NCBI GenBank assembly: GCA_958510875.1
Contig: OY294068.1
Coordinates: 24,036,297-24,100,296 of the forward strand
From: Endomychus coccineus
Lineage: Eukaryota; Arthropoda; Insecta; Coleoptera; Endomychidae
Direction of reading: 5' to 3'
DNA length: 64,000 nt
Under the pieces are notes generated by a model. That model was given only the letters and a program-made list of their open reading frames with translations, searched no databases and was not told the origin of the DNA. Made by a program: the position numbers and the translations under genes. Below are positions 21,501 to 31,390 of this stretch, piece after piece (position 1 is the stretch's first letter; every line of letters starts with the position of its first letter).

Positions 21501-24371
21501 GAGATATAGATCAAAATTATGGAGATAACTTAGTATTTTACCTTATGTATCAAGATGAATCAACGTAAAAATTTAACCCACATTATAGGATGTCTAGTAT
21601 AGAAAATTTACCAATTATACCCCACTTTGGTCCTGTCGTGTTATATTTTTACTTCCCTCACTATACGTAGTGTATAGTGTAAGGTAAGATTGTAATCGGG
21701 GCAGAATTTTTTTTCCAGAATTTCGTATATAACCTGCAGAAGTGTCCAAAATTTTCATTTTAAGATTATGTCTTTATTATGAGGTACATTTCGATAGTTC
21801 ATGTTACAGCAAGTGTCTGTATAAAAGAAGGTTATATTATATTGTGAACAATTGCGAAAGTCAACCATTTGGATAAAATTTCAATGTTACATAGAGTATA
21901 ATACAACGTATTTCATTAGCTGTTTATTTCATCATTTAGAATATATTTTCTGTTACTACAATAATTTCAAACTTCAAATAGTTCGATTAAACTCAAAAGT
22001 TTCACTTATCATACTTCAGTAATAATTAAATTTCATAATTTGTTTTTTCTAAATTTGCAATACAACAATAGATGTAAGAATGAGCTGAAAAACGTTTAGG
22101 CAACGCCTTGATGGCTACTTGGTAGCTGAAGGATCCTCAGTATTCATAGTAGATAAGGCTGATTTTTTCTCATTTATAGTGTTATATTGTATCCACAGTG
22201 AGAACTCTTTAATAGTTTATTGATAATGTTAATAAGTTGAATAGTCCAAAGAAAGCCTATTATAAATTTCACTGTAGCCTCGCTATATTCTGCTCTGTAA
22301 CTTATAAACTTTTCAACACAAATTCTTATTTCCTGTACTTTTGGTTAGTTCGCTACGTTCCAATTTCCTTTTTTATTTAGAAATTGAATTATTGATCAAA
22401 GATTTGTGGTACCCATTGTCCAAAACAATTTGCTGAAGTTTCTTAACTCAAAGGGACGTTTAAAGTCGTGTTCAAAATGTTATGTGGGTCAAACTAGAAG
22501 GAACATTTTAACTCATTATAAGGAACATTTTGCCAATATAAAGAAAAATAATAGTGATAAATCAGAGGTAGCCAAACATATTTTGAACACAGGTCACACC
22601 ATTTCTCAAAAAAGTTTAAATAGGCACATTTTGATTTATAGTTTGGCTTACTCTGATGATGGCTACTTGGTAGCCGAAAAGTCCTCAGTACTTTAATAGT
22701 ATTTTTCAGTGGATAAGGGTGATTATTTCTTATCAATAGTGTTATAATATATCCACAGTGTGAACTCTTTTATAGTTTATTAGATTTTTATAAGTTTACA
22801 AGTACTGCACAACCCAAAATAATGAGATTTATACAAAATTTGTGTAAAATTTAGGTTAATTTGAGTCATCAAATCCTTTAAAATTTAGGTAAATTTTACA
22901 TAAATATTTGTAAAGTTAGACGTAAAATGTACGTAACGTTTATATTATGTTCGTAAATAAACCATTAGGTCATGATCGAATTCACTGACCCTAGTTAGCT
23001 AGTGATCTAGAAGTGAAATTGGAAAAAATATCGAATACCTAACTAAGAAAAAAGGAGCCTTTGAACGTAGTACTGTCCTTAACGTGGAGTTATTTCTTGG
23101 GGTGCAATATGTTTTAGTAGTGGATCGCCTTATATAGTTTTACTCTGGTGTTATTTGAATGTAGCCAGTTACATTGCCGCTGTTTTAGAATATGTTGCAG
23201 TGCCAATTTCTAAACAAGATAACGCCCGCTCTCACATGGCGAAAGTTACGACACAGTTTTTATAAGAAACTCATGCACTTCCAAGGCCTAAGCGTACCCC
23301 CGACCTTTCACCGATCGAACATGTCTTATATATGATCGGTACCAGACTGGGTAATTCACCCCAGACAATCTGAACGATCCTCGGCTTAACGTACAAGATG
23401 CTTGGAATTATTTACCCCAAGGCGACATTGTCCATTTGATTCAGAGTGCAAAATCAATCAAGGCTGAATAATTTTTAATGGTTTATTTTTTATTGAAAAC
23501 ATCAATCATTTCCTTTGTATCGTACATGTTACGTGAAAATTTCAAATAAATTGCCAGTGGAGTAATAAGAAATTTTTTTGATGGGCTTAAACAGATTAGA
23601 GTTGAATTGTAAAGTAATATTTGAAAGTTACGTAGATTAAAAATTTGGGGGGGTGGGGGTGTGGGGGGTTTGGCATTGTCGATCCCCAAACCACCCTTAT
23701 TACTAAGCCACTGTAAATTGCTCAACTAACATTAGGAGATGCGGTTTTTAGTCAAATCTGGATAATTAAAGACCATCCTTTGAGAACTAGGCGAACAATA
23801 TAATCAACTACTATTAAAATGTGGACCACAGGTATTACAAAACATTTTAGATAATCTGACAACGAAACCCGCGACATGGAGCGGAAAAATCTAGTAATTA
23901 TTTTATGGAATTGTTTATTAATAGGTGTTACTGAAAGAAGACCATGATGTGTTAATTGGTTATATCATTAAAAACAAAGTAATAAAGGAGTTAATAATAA
24001 TAATGCATTATCGTTATAATTCGGGAAGTCATACGTAGTTAATTTTTACGGCGCTGAGATTGAATCTCAAGAATAAATTACGCGATAATGTTGATTTGTG
24101 AGAAATTCTTTCAAGCTTGATATAAAATTGATATTCGATGAATATAAAGCAAAATCTATAACCGATACATGAATCATCACAGCTAACAATATGATTTTAA
24201 CCTTAAATACCTAATCGCAATATTACAGAATTAGAACAAGCTATGAAACACAATAGTCTTACCAAATACAGCAAATAATGAGAATATTAAGTAACAGTAG
24301 GTACATACCTCTCTTTGAACTCTCAAATATTGGCTATGTTTACAAACATTCTGCGACTGATCGCCACTCAT
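12350..24371 (-). CDS. Unrecognised five-exon gene, 428-residue protein with a duplicated module
   Basis: Proposed exons on the minus strand: 24371-24309, 18310-17881, 13603-13265, 13084-12816 and 12535-12350. All junctions have GT/AG and matching phases (0, 1, 1, 0), giving 1287 bases from ATG to TAG. The protein is hydrophilic with no signal peptide or membrane segment. It has an acidic patch (22-42), a basic nuclear-signal-like run (45-57), module 1 (66-164) and module 2 (188-277), then a lysine-rich, helical-looking C-terminal half. Each module starts SLPD[LI] plus SIRF and ends W-R-P-x-R, LPN, EE. I do not recognise the family. The introns hold a foldback element, a LINE relic and Tc1 relics. 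Exon 1 is the least certain; an extra exon in the 6-kb first intron is possible. Confidence 0.6.
12816..13084 (-). CDS. Exon 4 of the 428-residue gene
   Basis: The acceptor is CAATTTTCAG and the donor AAG/GTTTGT. It encodes residues 278-367, rich in lysine and likely helical (DMNSFYKDMTHKLKLLKN, then KKTLKSIRKLETDITDSI). Confidence 0.6.
13265..13603 (-). CDS. Exon 3 of the 428-residue gene (module 2)
   Basis: It encodes residues 165-277, including SLPDITGKKRSNGYSIRFAD and WRPTRRNLRLPNFEE. It enters and leaves in phase 1. The donor is GAAG/GTAG. The frame appears to read a few codons further to a stop, but those lie in the intron. Acceptor CAATTAAG has a weak pyrimidine tract. Confidence 0.6.
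14081..16313. other. Intronic sequence with unassigned open stretches
   Basis: Part of intron 2 of the 428-residue gene. 14290-15360 has longer-than-expected open stretches, for example 151 residues on the minus strand at 14888-15343, and plus-strand frames broken by stops that resemble decayed retroelement coding. No motif could be tied to a family. 15500-16310 shows nothing identifiable. Confidence 0.3.
16314..17432. mobile_element. Large foldback DNA element (1.1 kb)
   Basis: The ends are GTCCAGGCAA at 16314 and TTGCCTGGAC ending at 17432, each bordered by TA, as in Tc1/mariner-type elements. The inverted arms are about 400 bp each. The centre repeats a unit of about 125 bp containing TCGCTGATCACGATTCCGC four to five times. 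There is no coding capacity; the 71-residue frame at 17267 lies in an arm. Related ends occur at 45366 and 48416. Confidence 0.8.
17881..18310 (-). CDS. Exon 2 of the 428-residue gene (module 1)
   Basis: The acceptor is TTTCAG before GAAGAAGAGG and the donor GGAAG/GTACTA. It encodes residues 22-164: an acidic start, the basic run KRKKAPMKSRRRRSS, SLPDLNKNKTGISIRFSED, a Ser/Thr-rich linker, and WRPKRGSLKLPNLEE. Confidence 0.65.
18527..18581. repeat. 16-bp tandem repeat
   Basis: TGACCAAGCATTTACT is repeated 3.4 times head to tail within intron 1 of the 428-residue gene. Confidence 0.85.
18720..19220 (-). pseudogene. Non-LTR retrotransposon RNase H domain relic
   Basis: Read on the minus strand with a few stops and shifts, it gives YLKNGSKIGAASEAGVYN, FQAEVYAILTCA, YISIDSRWALGA and LILVPGYRGVIGSEIAHTLA. 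These correspond to the DGS, E, D-S and H-x-G-x-x-G-N-E-x-A-D blocks of the RNase H domain of I/R1/Loa-type LINEs, with several catalytic residues mutated (DGS to NGS, GNE to GSE). 19221-19480 may be upstream remnants of the same element. Confidence 0.6.
20279..20996 (+). mobile_element. Tc1-like element, internally deleted
   Basis: Inverted ends of about 34 bp (AGGACAAGGTGAAAAGTCCC, and its imperfect complement ending at 20996) are flanked by TA. Inside is the C-terminal half of a Tc1-type transposase. At 720 bp it is roughly half the usual length. The 5' half of the gene, with the DNA-binding domain, is missing. The same end type recurs at about 59966. Confidence 0.8.
20399..20813 (+). pseudogene. 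Tc1 transposase C-terminal catalytic fragment
   Basis: It contains QQDNARLHTA, with the second catalytic aspartate, and SPDLSLIELIWD, with the catalytic glutamate. There are 34 residues between them, which is the DD34E spacing of the Tc1 clade. A stop and frameshift at about 20680 separate the tail (NLRLRIQEAWDGIPQGDIDY), which then runs to a stop near 20813. The first catalytic aspartate and the paired DNA-binding region are absent. Confidence 0.8.
20997..22005. other. No gene recognised
   Basis: AT-rich intronic sequence. 21760-21850 resembles 36310-36430 (both have ATAGTTCATGT, then ACAGCAA, then GTATAAAA), so it belongs to an unclassified dispersed repeat. Confidence 0.4.
22010..22200 (+). 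mobile_element. Penelope family 2, 3'-end fragment
   Basis: It resembles the 3' end of family 2, with TGATGGCTACTTGGTAGC, GAAGGATCCTCAGTA, a stretch like GTGTTATATTGTATCCACA, and AGTTTATTGATAATG. The ribozyme core is degenerate (CUUGAUGG). Confidence 0.6.
22320..22780 (+). mobile_element. Penelope family 2 fragment with GIY-YIG coding and hammerhead
   Basis: The frame 22406-22696 encodes CSKCYVGQTRRNILTHYKEH and SEVAKHILNTGHTI, the GIY-YIG C-terminus of a Penelope protein from a different family than the 1.4-kb copy. It is followed by a hammerhead motif (22649-22691) and the family-2 terminal sequence, including GTGGATA and TATCCAC, which can pair. It is 5'-truncated. Confidence 0.75.
22649..22691 (+). 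ncRNA. Hammerhead ribozyme motif (Penelope family 2)
   Basis: CUGAUGA at 22653, then U, GGCUAC-UUG-GUAGCC, then GAAA. A very short stem III and an AGUA that can pair with UACU just upstream give a type I layout like that of family 1, with unrelated stem sequences. In this copy stem III is weakened (GAAAAGUCC). Confidence 0.5.
23085..23470 (+). pseudogene. Tc1-like transposase relic
   Basis: Broken frames contain ISWGAI, SKQDNARSHMAKVTTQFL, a stop, then TPDLSPIEHVLYMIGTRLG. It is a second Tc1-type copy, more decayed than the one at 20.3 kb and of a different lineage. No inverted ends were identified. Confidence 0.7.
23471..24308. other. No gene recognised
   Basis: Intronic sequence of the 428-residue gene. 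It contains a G-rich run at about 23646-23670 (GGGGGGGTGGGGGTGTGGGG) but no coding feature. Confidence 0.35.
24309..24371 (-). CDS. Candidate first coding exon of the 428-residue gene
   Basis: ATG to GAG/GTATGT, 21 codons: MSGDQSQNVCKHSQYLRVQ, then RE. The donor is strong and its phase 0 matches the acceptor of the 17.9-kb exon, 6 kb away. The exon is too short to confirm by sequence alone. Confidence 0.45.
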
Positions 24372-25288
24372 TGCCACTGTAACCGAAAAAATGCGATATT
24401 ATAAACTATACACTTCCAATATTGAAATATTGTGTACTCAATTATTCATAGCGAGCAGTATATTAAAAGTTTGCGTGATCGGTTCTTAGTACGTATGCGC
24501 GCAAATTTAAATGATACATTTTATGCTCCCTTTTTTAAAACAATACTGAACAAACGTATACAAAGTTCAAAGGCAAAATAGAACCTTGAATTCTTTCCAG
24601 ATGACAAAAATCCTTCAAATTCGCGCAAAATGTACTAAATAGAACACATAAAAATAACAAAATCTAAATTATAATTAAAGTATGTGTTTACTTTGCGACT
24701 GTAATAGCTGTTATTTCGCACTCACAAAAACCAACAAAAATATCTGCCAATTGGAAATATGAAATGACAAGCTCTGTCGCTTGTTAAAACTGGTTTACTT
24801 TTACATGACATATATAGTTTAATGGGCGATTTGATTGGCGTTTCATGATTTTAAGCTATTAATTAATAGACGGCTGCAGTTGTGGTGGCATCGTAAAAAC
24901 GATAGCCTAGACAGGCGGTAAGGTCACCTGTAACGATTTCATTCCAAGTAATCATACTTACAATTACTGCTATACAATTTACTAGTTTTACTCTGACTGA
25001 ACATATAGGTACATCATCATGTGCAGTTAAGAGAAATCCATTTGGACTAGATTTCAAACATACCGCGCTAAAGCGTCGATATCAAGACTATTTCATACGT
25101 TGGCCCAAAAGTTGTATTAGATAAGAACGTGTAAACATGTTAATTAAAATAATTCCCAGTATTTGTCATGTTCAAATTGATTACTACGTACAATCTTATC
25201 GAAATTTGCACATATTACCGCCGACGCGTAGCTGCAACCATTGATACAAACTTTTTTCTATATTTGCGAGTATTTCTATGTTTTGTAT
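24372..25288. other. No gene recognised
   Basis: If the first exon is right, the minus-strand promoter of the 428-residue gene lies in the first few hundred bases here. A 64-residue minus frame at 24863-25057 has no recognisable similarity. Confidence 0.3.
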
Positions 25289-25296
25289 GTCAGTAG

Positions 25297-25872
25297 CACG
25301 GTCGTACATACAGGCTGGGAACTCGTATGTTTGACATGGGTATCTTACGCGTCGCCAAACTCGTAGTCCCTCGCTCAGCCCCTAGCTAGCGCTTGGATCG
25401 AAGTGGTAAAACGATTTCTTTCCGGAATCGCAAACAGTGTTACCAAGTATCCTGATTTGAGAGAGGAATAGAACTGTTACTCTTGTCAAAATGTATTACT
25501 CACCTTAAAAATAACTTCCCCTTTTTCGTTATACATGCTCGCACACATAAAATACTTCGTTAAAACGATTTCTATCCGGAATCGCAAGCATCCACTTTTT
25601 TCGCATTTCCGCATCTTTCGGCACTTTAAAAACAGAAGTTTCTTGCTTTACACTTTTGTACCCCGTTTTGCATTTCGGCACAATGCACGATTTCGTAATT
25701 TGTTTCTAAAAACGCAGGTATTCCTTGTGTTTACAAGTCAAGTATGACAGTTGTCAGAGAATTTCGACTACTGCGCCATCCTTTTTGGTACTACGCGACA
25801 GTCGACGCTTAGCGGACCCACTTCTCGCATAGGAAACAGCCTCGAGTCCCCAGACCTGTATGTACGACCGTG
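25297..25872. mobile_element. hAT-type MITE (576 bp)
   Basis: Inverted ends CACGGTCGTACATACAG and CTGTATGTACGACCGTG are flanked by exact 8-bp duplications GTCAGTAG (25289-25296 and 25873-25880), the hAT hallmark. Internally, TTCCGGAATCGCAA-like segments are repeated. There is no transposase. Relatives occur at 31009 and 36713. Confidence 0.85.
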
Positions 25873-25880
25873 GTCAGTAG

Positions 25881-26439
25881 TTATTTCACAAGACCAATAA
25901 CCCAATGGAATATCTGGCCCATTTCAAATTGTTCGTACCGTCACGAACGCTGAGTTCGATGAACTAATTATTGTGCAATTTTGCTGTGAACTGACTGAGT
26001 AGATTTCTTCTTTTTGGCTGAGCTCCTGAGCTCTCTGTCACTGAACATCTCAAGATCAGGTTTTTATGTTCAGTGCACTCTGTCTGAGTTGCATTCTTAA
26101 ATTTTCTTATCTTTACCTTACCCAGCTCGAATTTCATATCCGCCAAGTGTTCTAATGAAGTGGAGTGATGTGAAATTATTTGCACAAGAATAGAAGATAT
26201 GTATACTAGCGGGCATGTAAGAATTATGGGAAAGTTAGACATGGTTAGTTCATTCCCTCAGAATAAAAAAGCTTTAAAGCTTATTTACCCCCGCATTACA
26301 GAAGGATCGGTAACTAATTTTATAAGTTTAATATGTCTAGGTACAATCTCAAAAAATTAATTTCTACAAAAACAAAAAACTTCGTATAACTAACTAAAAT
26401 CTCAAAAAAGACAATTTAAAAAATCTGGAGTTCTTTACA
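25881..26439. other. No gene recognised
   Basis: A 92-residue minus frame at 25964-26242 has no recognisable family, and its composition looks like chance. Nothing else is seen. Confidence 0.3.
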
Positions 26440-26860
26440 TTGAATTAAAATGTTCCTTCTAGTTTGACGCACATGGCATTTTGAACACGAGTCACAATCG
26501 ATTTTGAAAATTGCGGATTTGTCGGAAACTTTATCAAAGATGTTGCCTAAACCGGTTTTTAACTTATCTGTAAACGGGTTATATTACAAATTTAGAAAAC
26601 AAATTATGAAATGTATTAATAATTGAAGCATGATAAGAGAAACTTTTGAATTTTATTGAACTATTTGAAGGTCGTGGCTCTAATTTAGTTAATTACTGGT
26701 TGCGTTCCAATTTCCTTTTTTGTTTAGAAATTAAATTATTGATCATAGATTTCCCCTAACCATTGTTCAACGCTATTTGCGTTTCTCAACTTTGTTGTTA
26801 TAATTTTGTTGGCTCAAAGGGACGTTTAATAATCTATGAACTAGACTATTAAATGGAGCT
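26440..26860 (-). mobile_element. Penelope family 2 fragment
   Basis: On the minus strand it has GTTCAAAATGCCATGTGCGT, with the CSKC-type GIY-YIG start and CAAACTAGAAGGAACAT. Further segments match 22320-22450 and 47500-47600 but in rearranged order. It is degenerate, with no intact frame. Confidence 0.55.
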
Positions 26861-26917
26861 ATTTTATAATTAACTGAATCCACAGGAGTATACCTACTGT
26901 TTAGAGTAAGTTGAATG

Positions 26918-27267
26918 CATAGTCAAAGTATAAAGGTCTGTTGGAGCCTCCCTTCTACTCTTTTTAAAATTCGAGTGCGAGCTGATTGGTTGTTTATTTC
27001 GCGGGAATGTCGCGCTCTTGAATTTGAATTTAAAATCATTATGTTAGGTAAGTATTTTATGTAGGGAAAGTATATTGTGTAAAATTGAACAAAAGATAAA
27101 ATGTTATTGTTATTATTTAATTCTTTTGTTTTGCGACGACGACATAATATGATGTTACGTGCCGATGAGAGAAAGGCTGTGATTGGGGGAGACGAGTGAC
27201 GTCACCCGGCGCGAGAAACGATGATAGGGAGGCTCCAACAGACCTTACCTTTATACTTTGACTATGG
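26918..27267. mobile_element. hAT-type MITE (350 bp)
   Basis: The inverted ends begin CATAGTCAAAGTATAAAGGT and extend through GGAGCCTCCCT, with the complement at the right. They are flanked by GTTGAATG at 26910-26917 and 27268-27275. The 8-bp duplication suggests hAT-family mobilisation. Confidence 0.75.
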
Positions 27268-27275
27268 GTTGAATG

Positions 27276-28222
27276 TATGTTGAATTCCAAATGATTACCA
27301 TCTTTAATAATGTTATAGTATCAAGGAAAGGAAGCTGCTTCTATGTTTCTATTGCGACATTGAATTTCAGTGAATCAAATTGGCTATTGAGCATGTTCAA
27401 AGAGCTATGTAATTACGAAAATACCAAATTTTTGGAAATTTATTTTAAGGTTTCAAGTTTGCTTAGAAAAATATTGACTAAATAAGGAAAGCGGATTGCC
27501 CATCGTGTATCGTTTGATCAACCCACTATATCGGTTTACTTCTTTTTCTTCATAGACAACATAACAACGGATTTCTCTTGTAAAACCATATAGTCTACTG
27601 GCCCGTTGTAACTCACAAGACTCTTATACACCGCTAATATAAACTCAATCTGTTTAGTATTATATTTTACGAGTATTAAATTATATCTTTTAACTGCACA
27701 AAAGGTAAACAGAAAACATATCATAGTCATGGAACATCACGTATTTAAAAAAAATCCTGTAGATGCTAAGCTGAAATGTCCATCACAGTTGTAAAGCTTA
27801 TAAATTTTGAGGGCAAGACAAATGTATCTTCTCTCATTTCTGTTGCCGATTGTACACCATTTTCGATACCGTTCAGTCTTTAATCCATTAATTTGCACAA
27901 GATCTGTCTTAATGAATATGAAATTAATTGTTTTCGTGTTTCATTACGTATGTCGTAAAGTTTGATTTCAAATCTGTAAATAGTAGGAACCCAATTAAAG
28001 GAAATGTTTCTCACGGGGGTCTGCGGACATAGCTCAGATGGGAATAAAGTTCCTATATAGGGACTTTAGATGGAGGACCCTATGGTAGCGCCACTAACAA
28101 CGAGCGAATTAACAGATGATATACGGAATTCGATACTGCATCTGCAGTATGACCCTTGCCCCATATACTTTTGCTTCTCATATGATAGGTTCGTAAGGTT
28201 AGGTTAGGCTTGTACACATGTA
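27276..28222. other. No gene recognised
   Basis: AT-rich intergenic sequence. 28016-28160 is GC-richer but contains no open frame of note. Confidence 0.3.
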
Positions 28223-28677
28223 CCGGGATATCAAAAATTATCTTGGTCAAGGGTGGTTGTGGAATCTAAAACGTTTCTTATTTTACGTTTGAAATAATTA
28301 TGTCACTGTCACACTGACATCATCAATAACCTACAAATTTCATACCTACTGACGCGCAGCGAGCTCCTCGAGGCATATGTCAAAATGATTACGTTCGTAG
28401 CTAATTACATAGGACGTTTGGCGTTCATGCAATTGTTTTTATACAATTCGAACCTTCTAATTTCGATAGGCCAAGTGAAAATCCCGGAGTCTAAAGCGCT
28501 AGAGACTTCTGAGTGTTATAACATTCGTATAAAATTGCGAAATTTCGCACTTTTAGAAACTTCAAATCAATTAATTTAACTTAACAGATTCTGACACAAC
28601 AAAACATATTCAAAAATTTAAAGTAAGACACACGTTTTACATTCCACAACCACCCTTGACCAAGATAATTTTTGATA
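28223..28677. mobile_element. TA-flanked MITE with a Helentron-like core
   Basis: The inverted ends contain ATCAAAAATTATCTTGGTCA and AGGGTGGTTGTGGAAT, and the left end is preceded by TA. The left arm extends through ACTGACATCATCAATAACCT. The core (about 28350-28600) matches the sequence just inside the Helentron right ends (62510-62720 and 12070-12150), so this copy is a chimera of two element families. The right arm has lost its outer CCGG. Confidence 0.65.
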
Positions 28678-29050
28678 GGTATTATTAAAGTGTATGTGTA
28701 CACTCGGGCATTTTCGCCAAAATTCGTGAGGTCCTCCGCAGACGCCAGTCACCGTTTCAAGTTGGTCACATAATCAAACAACAAAGTGCACAATTAATAT
28801 ATTTATATTTTTTATAAAACTTCATGGAATAAAAAACTTGTTAAATTCCAATGGTTTTATTTGATACATCTACTCGATTTCCTAATTTATAGGCTGACAA
28901 AGTTAGATAGTAATTGTAGCCAATTGTAGAGAATCTTCCAATTTATTCTTCAATAATTATAAAATTATTGCCATAGACCATATGCAGAGAATTTCCCACT
29001 CTATTCTATATACAGCTATATAGTAATTCAAGTTGTAGAGCATCTTTCTG
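28678..29050. other. No gene recognised
   Basis: AT-rich sequence downstream of CDIN1. Nothing was identified. Confidence 0.35.
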
Positions 29051-29056
29051 TTTATT
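29051..29056 (-). promoter_or_regulatory. Candidate poly(A) signal of CDIN1
   Basis: AATAAA on the minus strand, about 95 bases after the CDIN1 stop codon. Confidence 0.45.
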
Positions 29057-29149
29057 TTCCAATGCAAGGAACTTTCCTCTATATTGGAATACTTAAAAGT
29101 GGAAGTTATTGTATGTACACATGAATCAAAAGTAGATTCATCTATGTAT

Positions 29150-30769
29150 CTATGTAACAATTTCAACACTTCTTTCAGGAGGTACTATGTGAACTACATT
29201 TGAAGGTAATTTATCACGAATGATAAACTGTTTATTATTTTGTTCTGTGAGAGTTTCAACATAACCAAACCAGTAAATAACCAATCCTGTTCCAAACCTA
29301 GAATCAAACATATTACAATCAATAATTGAATATAAATGATCATAGGCAGATTACAATGAAATAGTTCTTCTCATTTGATATCAGAATGTAAGATAATGCA
29401 TTTTATTAAGCAAAGCAAACATAGCCTAGGATCCTACCTGTTCCAATAACTCAGATATTGACTATGTGTGTATTCTTTATGTACTTCTTCATTGGCAAAA
29501 AGAGCTTTGCTTTCAATCCAATTAATAATGAAACCGTCCATCGCTACTGGGACTTCCAGTTTAACATCAGGTGTTTTGTCATATCCAAATTTTCTCAGAG
29601 CTTCTTCGTCTCTAAAAGCTAGTCCTAGATCCACAATTTCTTTATGTAACTTGATTTCATACTGTTGACCAATTGAACTAAAGCAGAAACATTCAATTAG
29701 GGACTTATGAAGAAACTGTACAACATTTCACTTGTAGATTTTATGTTTGAGTCAAAAATGTTCTAAAATCTTCAAATTCAAATTACCATGGCCTTGACCA
29801 TGGTATAATACAGAAATGAAAAGATGAAAAAAAACAACTTCAGGAAAGAAGTTTCATACATTATATTAATTGGTAGTCAATATAATATGTGAATCTGGCA
29901 CCCTTTTGACTCTTCTGCCCAAAAGGGGTTATGGTAGGACAAAGCAGTATTTTACTATTAACCCCAAAACTTGAAGGTAATTTGATGCTTTTGAAGGTGA
30001 TGAAAAATGTTTTAAAATGATATGATAAAATTAATTCTTAACAAATGGATAATAAATATTGATCTCATACTCTTTTATTTGCCATATTCTAATCAAAAAC
30101 TACCATAATTATAGTTCAAAGAAAATTACATCTAATTATCATTCACTGCTATAGTAAGGATATGCAATCAAACACTCACTTCTTCATTACTTCAGATAGC
30201 GGACTGTATAAGTTGTCATATAATGTGCACTGAAAGTAGTAATTGTGAAATATTTTTTGAATTTATTGTATATTCAAAATTTACCAAGAATATTTCATAA
30301 GCCAAGTCCATATCAGAAATTAAGTTAGTATTCCTCATATAATAATTTAACTTTATCGAAGCTTTATTATCATCATCTGCATCATGCTCTTCTTGGTTCT
30401 CAAGAAACTTTTGTAAAATCAATTTAGCAACTAAACAGGGAGCAACATCTACATTCGTCGCGATTCTGACAATTATACCTGGACTCTCAAAGTTTTTTAA
30501 TCCTTCCAAATATAGTTCCCAATATTTGTTTCTCACTGCTTGAGATTTCATATGATTCGTTCTCATCCGTTTTAGATATTTATAAGATAAAATGCTGTAT
30601 AAGGTATCTTTGTCAACACTGAAAGTATATTAGGTATAAGTTATTTATATTCTTACAAGAATGCAACTTACTTGGGAAAAGTATTCACCAGTTGACTTAA
30701 GCAGTCTATCGATAGACCATGGTACCTATTAACAAGGTTCACGATATTTTTGTACAATGTTACATTCAT
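29150..30769 (-). CDS. CDIN1: CDAN1-interacting nuclease 1 homologue (complete, five exons)
   Basis: Exons on the minus strand: 30769-30672, 30618-30285, 30229-30180, 29677-29438 and 29297-29150. All have GT/AG borders and matching phases, giving 870 bases and 289 residues; human CDIN1 has 281. The C-terminal half is a PD-(D/E)XK nuclease fold. GYDKTPD (192-198) supplies the aspartate and IESK (215-218) the glutamate and lysine. SYWNR, then FGTGLVIYWFG, crosses the last junction. In vertebrates CDIN1 partners codanin-1 and is mutated in congenital dyserythropoietic anaemia type I; it is linked to chromatin and histone supply. Introns are short (53-503 bp) and free of mobile elements, unlike the neighbouring genes. 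The start is the first ATG in frame and aligns with the expected N-terminus. Confidence 0.9.
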
Positions 30770-31008
30770 TCTCAGATGAATAGTTATAATGTAAGTCCTC
30801 ACAAATTTGAGGTAGATTGGTATTGGTAGTTAAAACTTAACCTGTTTATCAACTGTGTAACTGTAAACACAGAGTAGGGTATATCTATATTAATTGGCGT
30901 AGTCTGTGGTTTGAATGAAGGCATAGAGTTTTGTTCTTTACTCTACTCTACAGCTCAGAGATCAGAAAGCAAAAAAGTATTTCTTATTGCCGTTTCATAA
31001 GCTACGAG

Positions 31009-31283
31009 CACGGTCGTATATACAGGTCTGGGAACTCGAGGCTGTTTCCTATGTGAGAAGTGAGTCCTCTAAGCGTCATCTGTTGCGTAGTACCAAAAGG
31101 ATGGCGCATGAGTCGAGGAATGTTATACGACGACCGTGTTTGAACGATATGGCGCCTAATCCAGACATCCTGACAACACACGTGGCCATGCGCCAGCTGG
31201 TGGCTGAGCGAGGGACAACGAGTTTAGCGACATGTAAAAGACTCAAGTCAAACATATAATTCCCAGACCTATATATACGACCG
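31009..31283. mobile_element. hAT-type MITE fragment
   Basis: The ends CACGGTCGTATATACAGGTC and CCTATATATACGACCG match the 25.3-kb MITE. An extra internal CGACGACCGTG at about 31127 suggests a rearranged or nested copy. No clear 8-bp duplication was found. Confidence 0.65.
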
Positions 31284-31390
31284 CAACAGTTTTCGACTAA
31301 CGAAAATTGTGACAAATGACAGGTTGGAATCATAGAGATCAAGAATATAATTATTTTCGGCCTCCTTACGAACAGTCGATGTCTCTGTGG

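Noticed and set aside
24863..25057. 64-residue minus-strand frame possibly an exon
   Set aside because: It has no clear acceptor and donor pair and no recognisable family.
26922..27267. Mirror-image sequence AGTCAAAGTATAAAGGTCTG as a possible promoter or operator
   Set aside because: It is the terminal inverted repeat of a MITE with an 8-bp target duplication.
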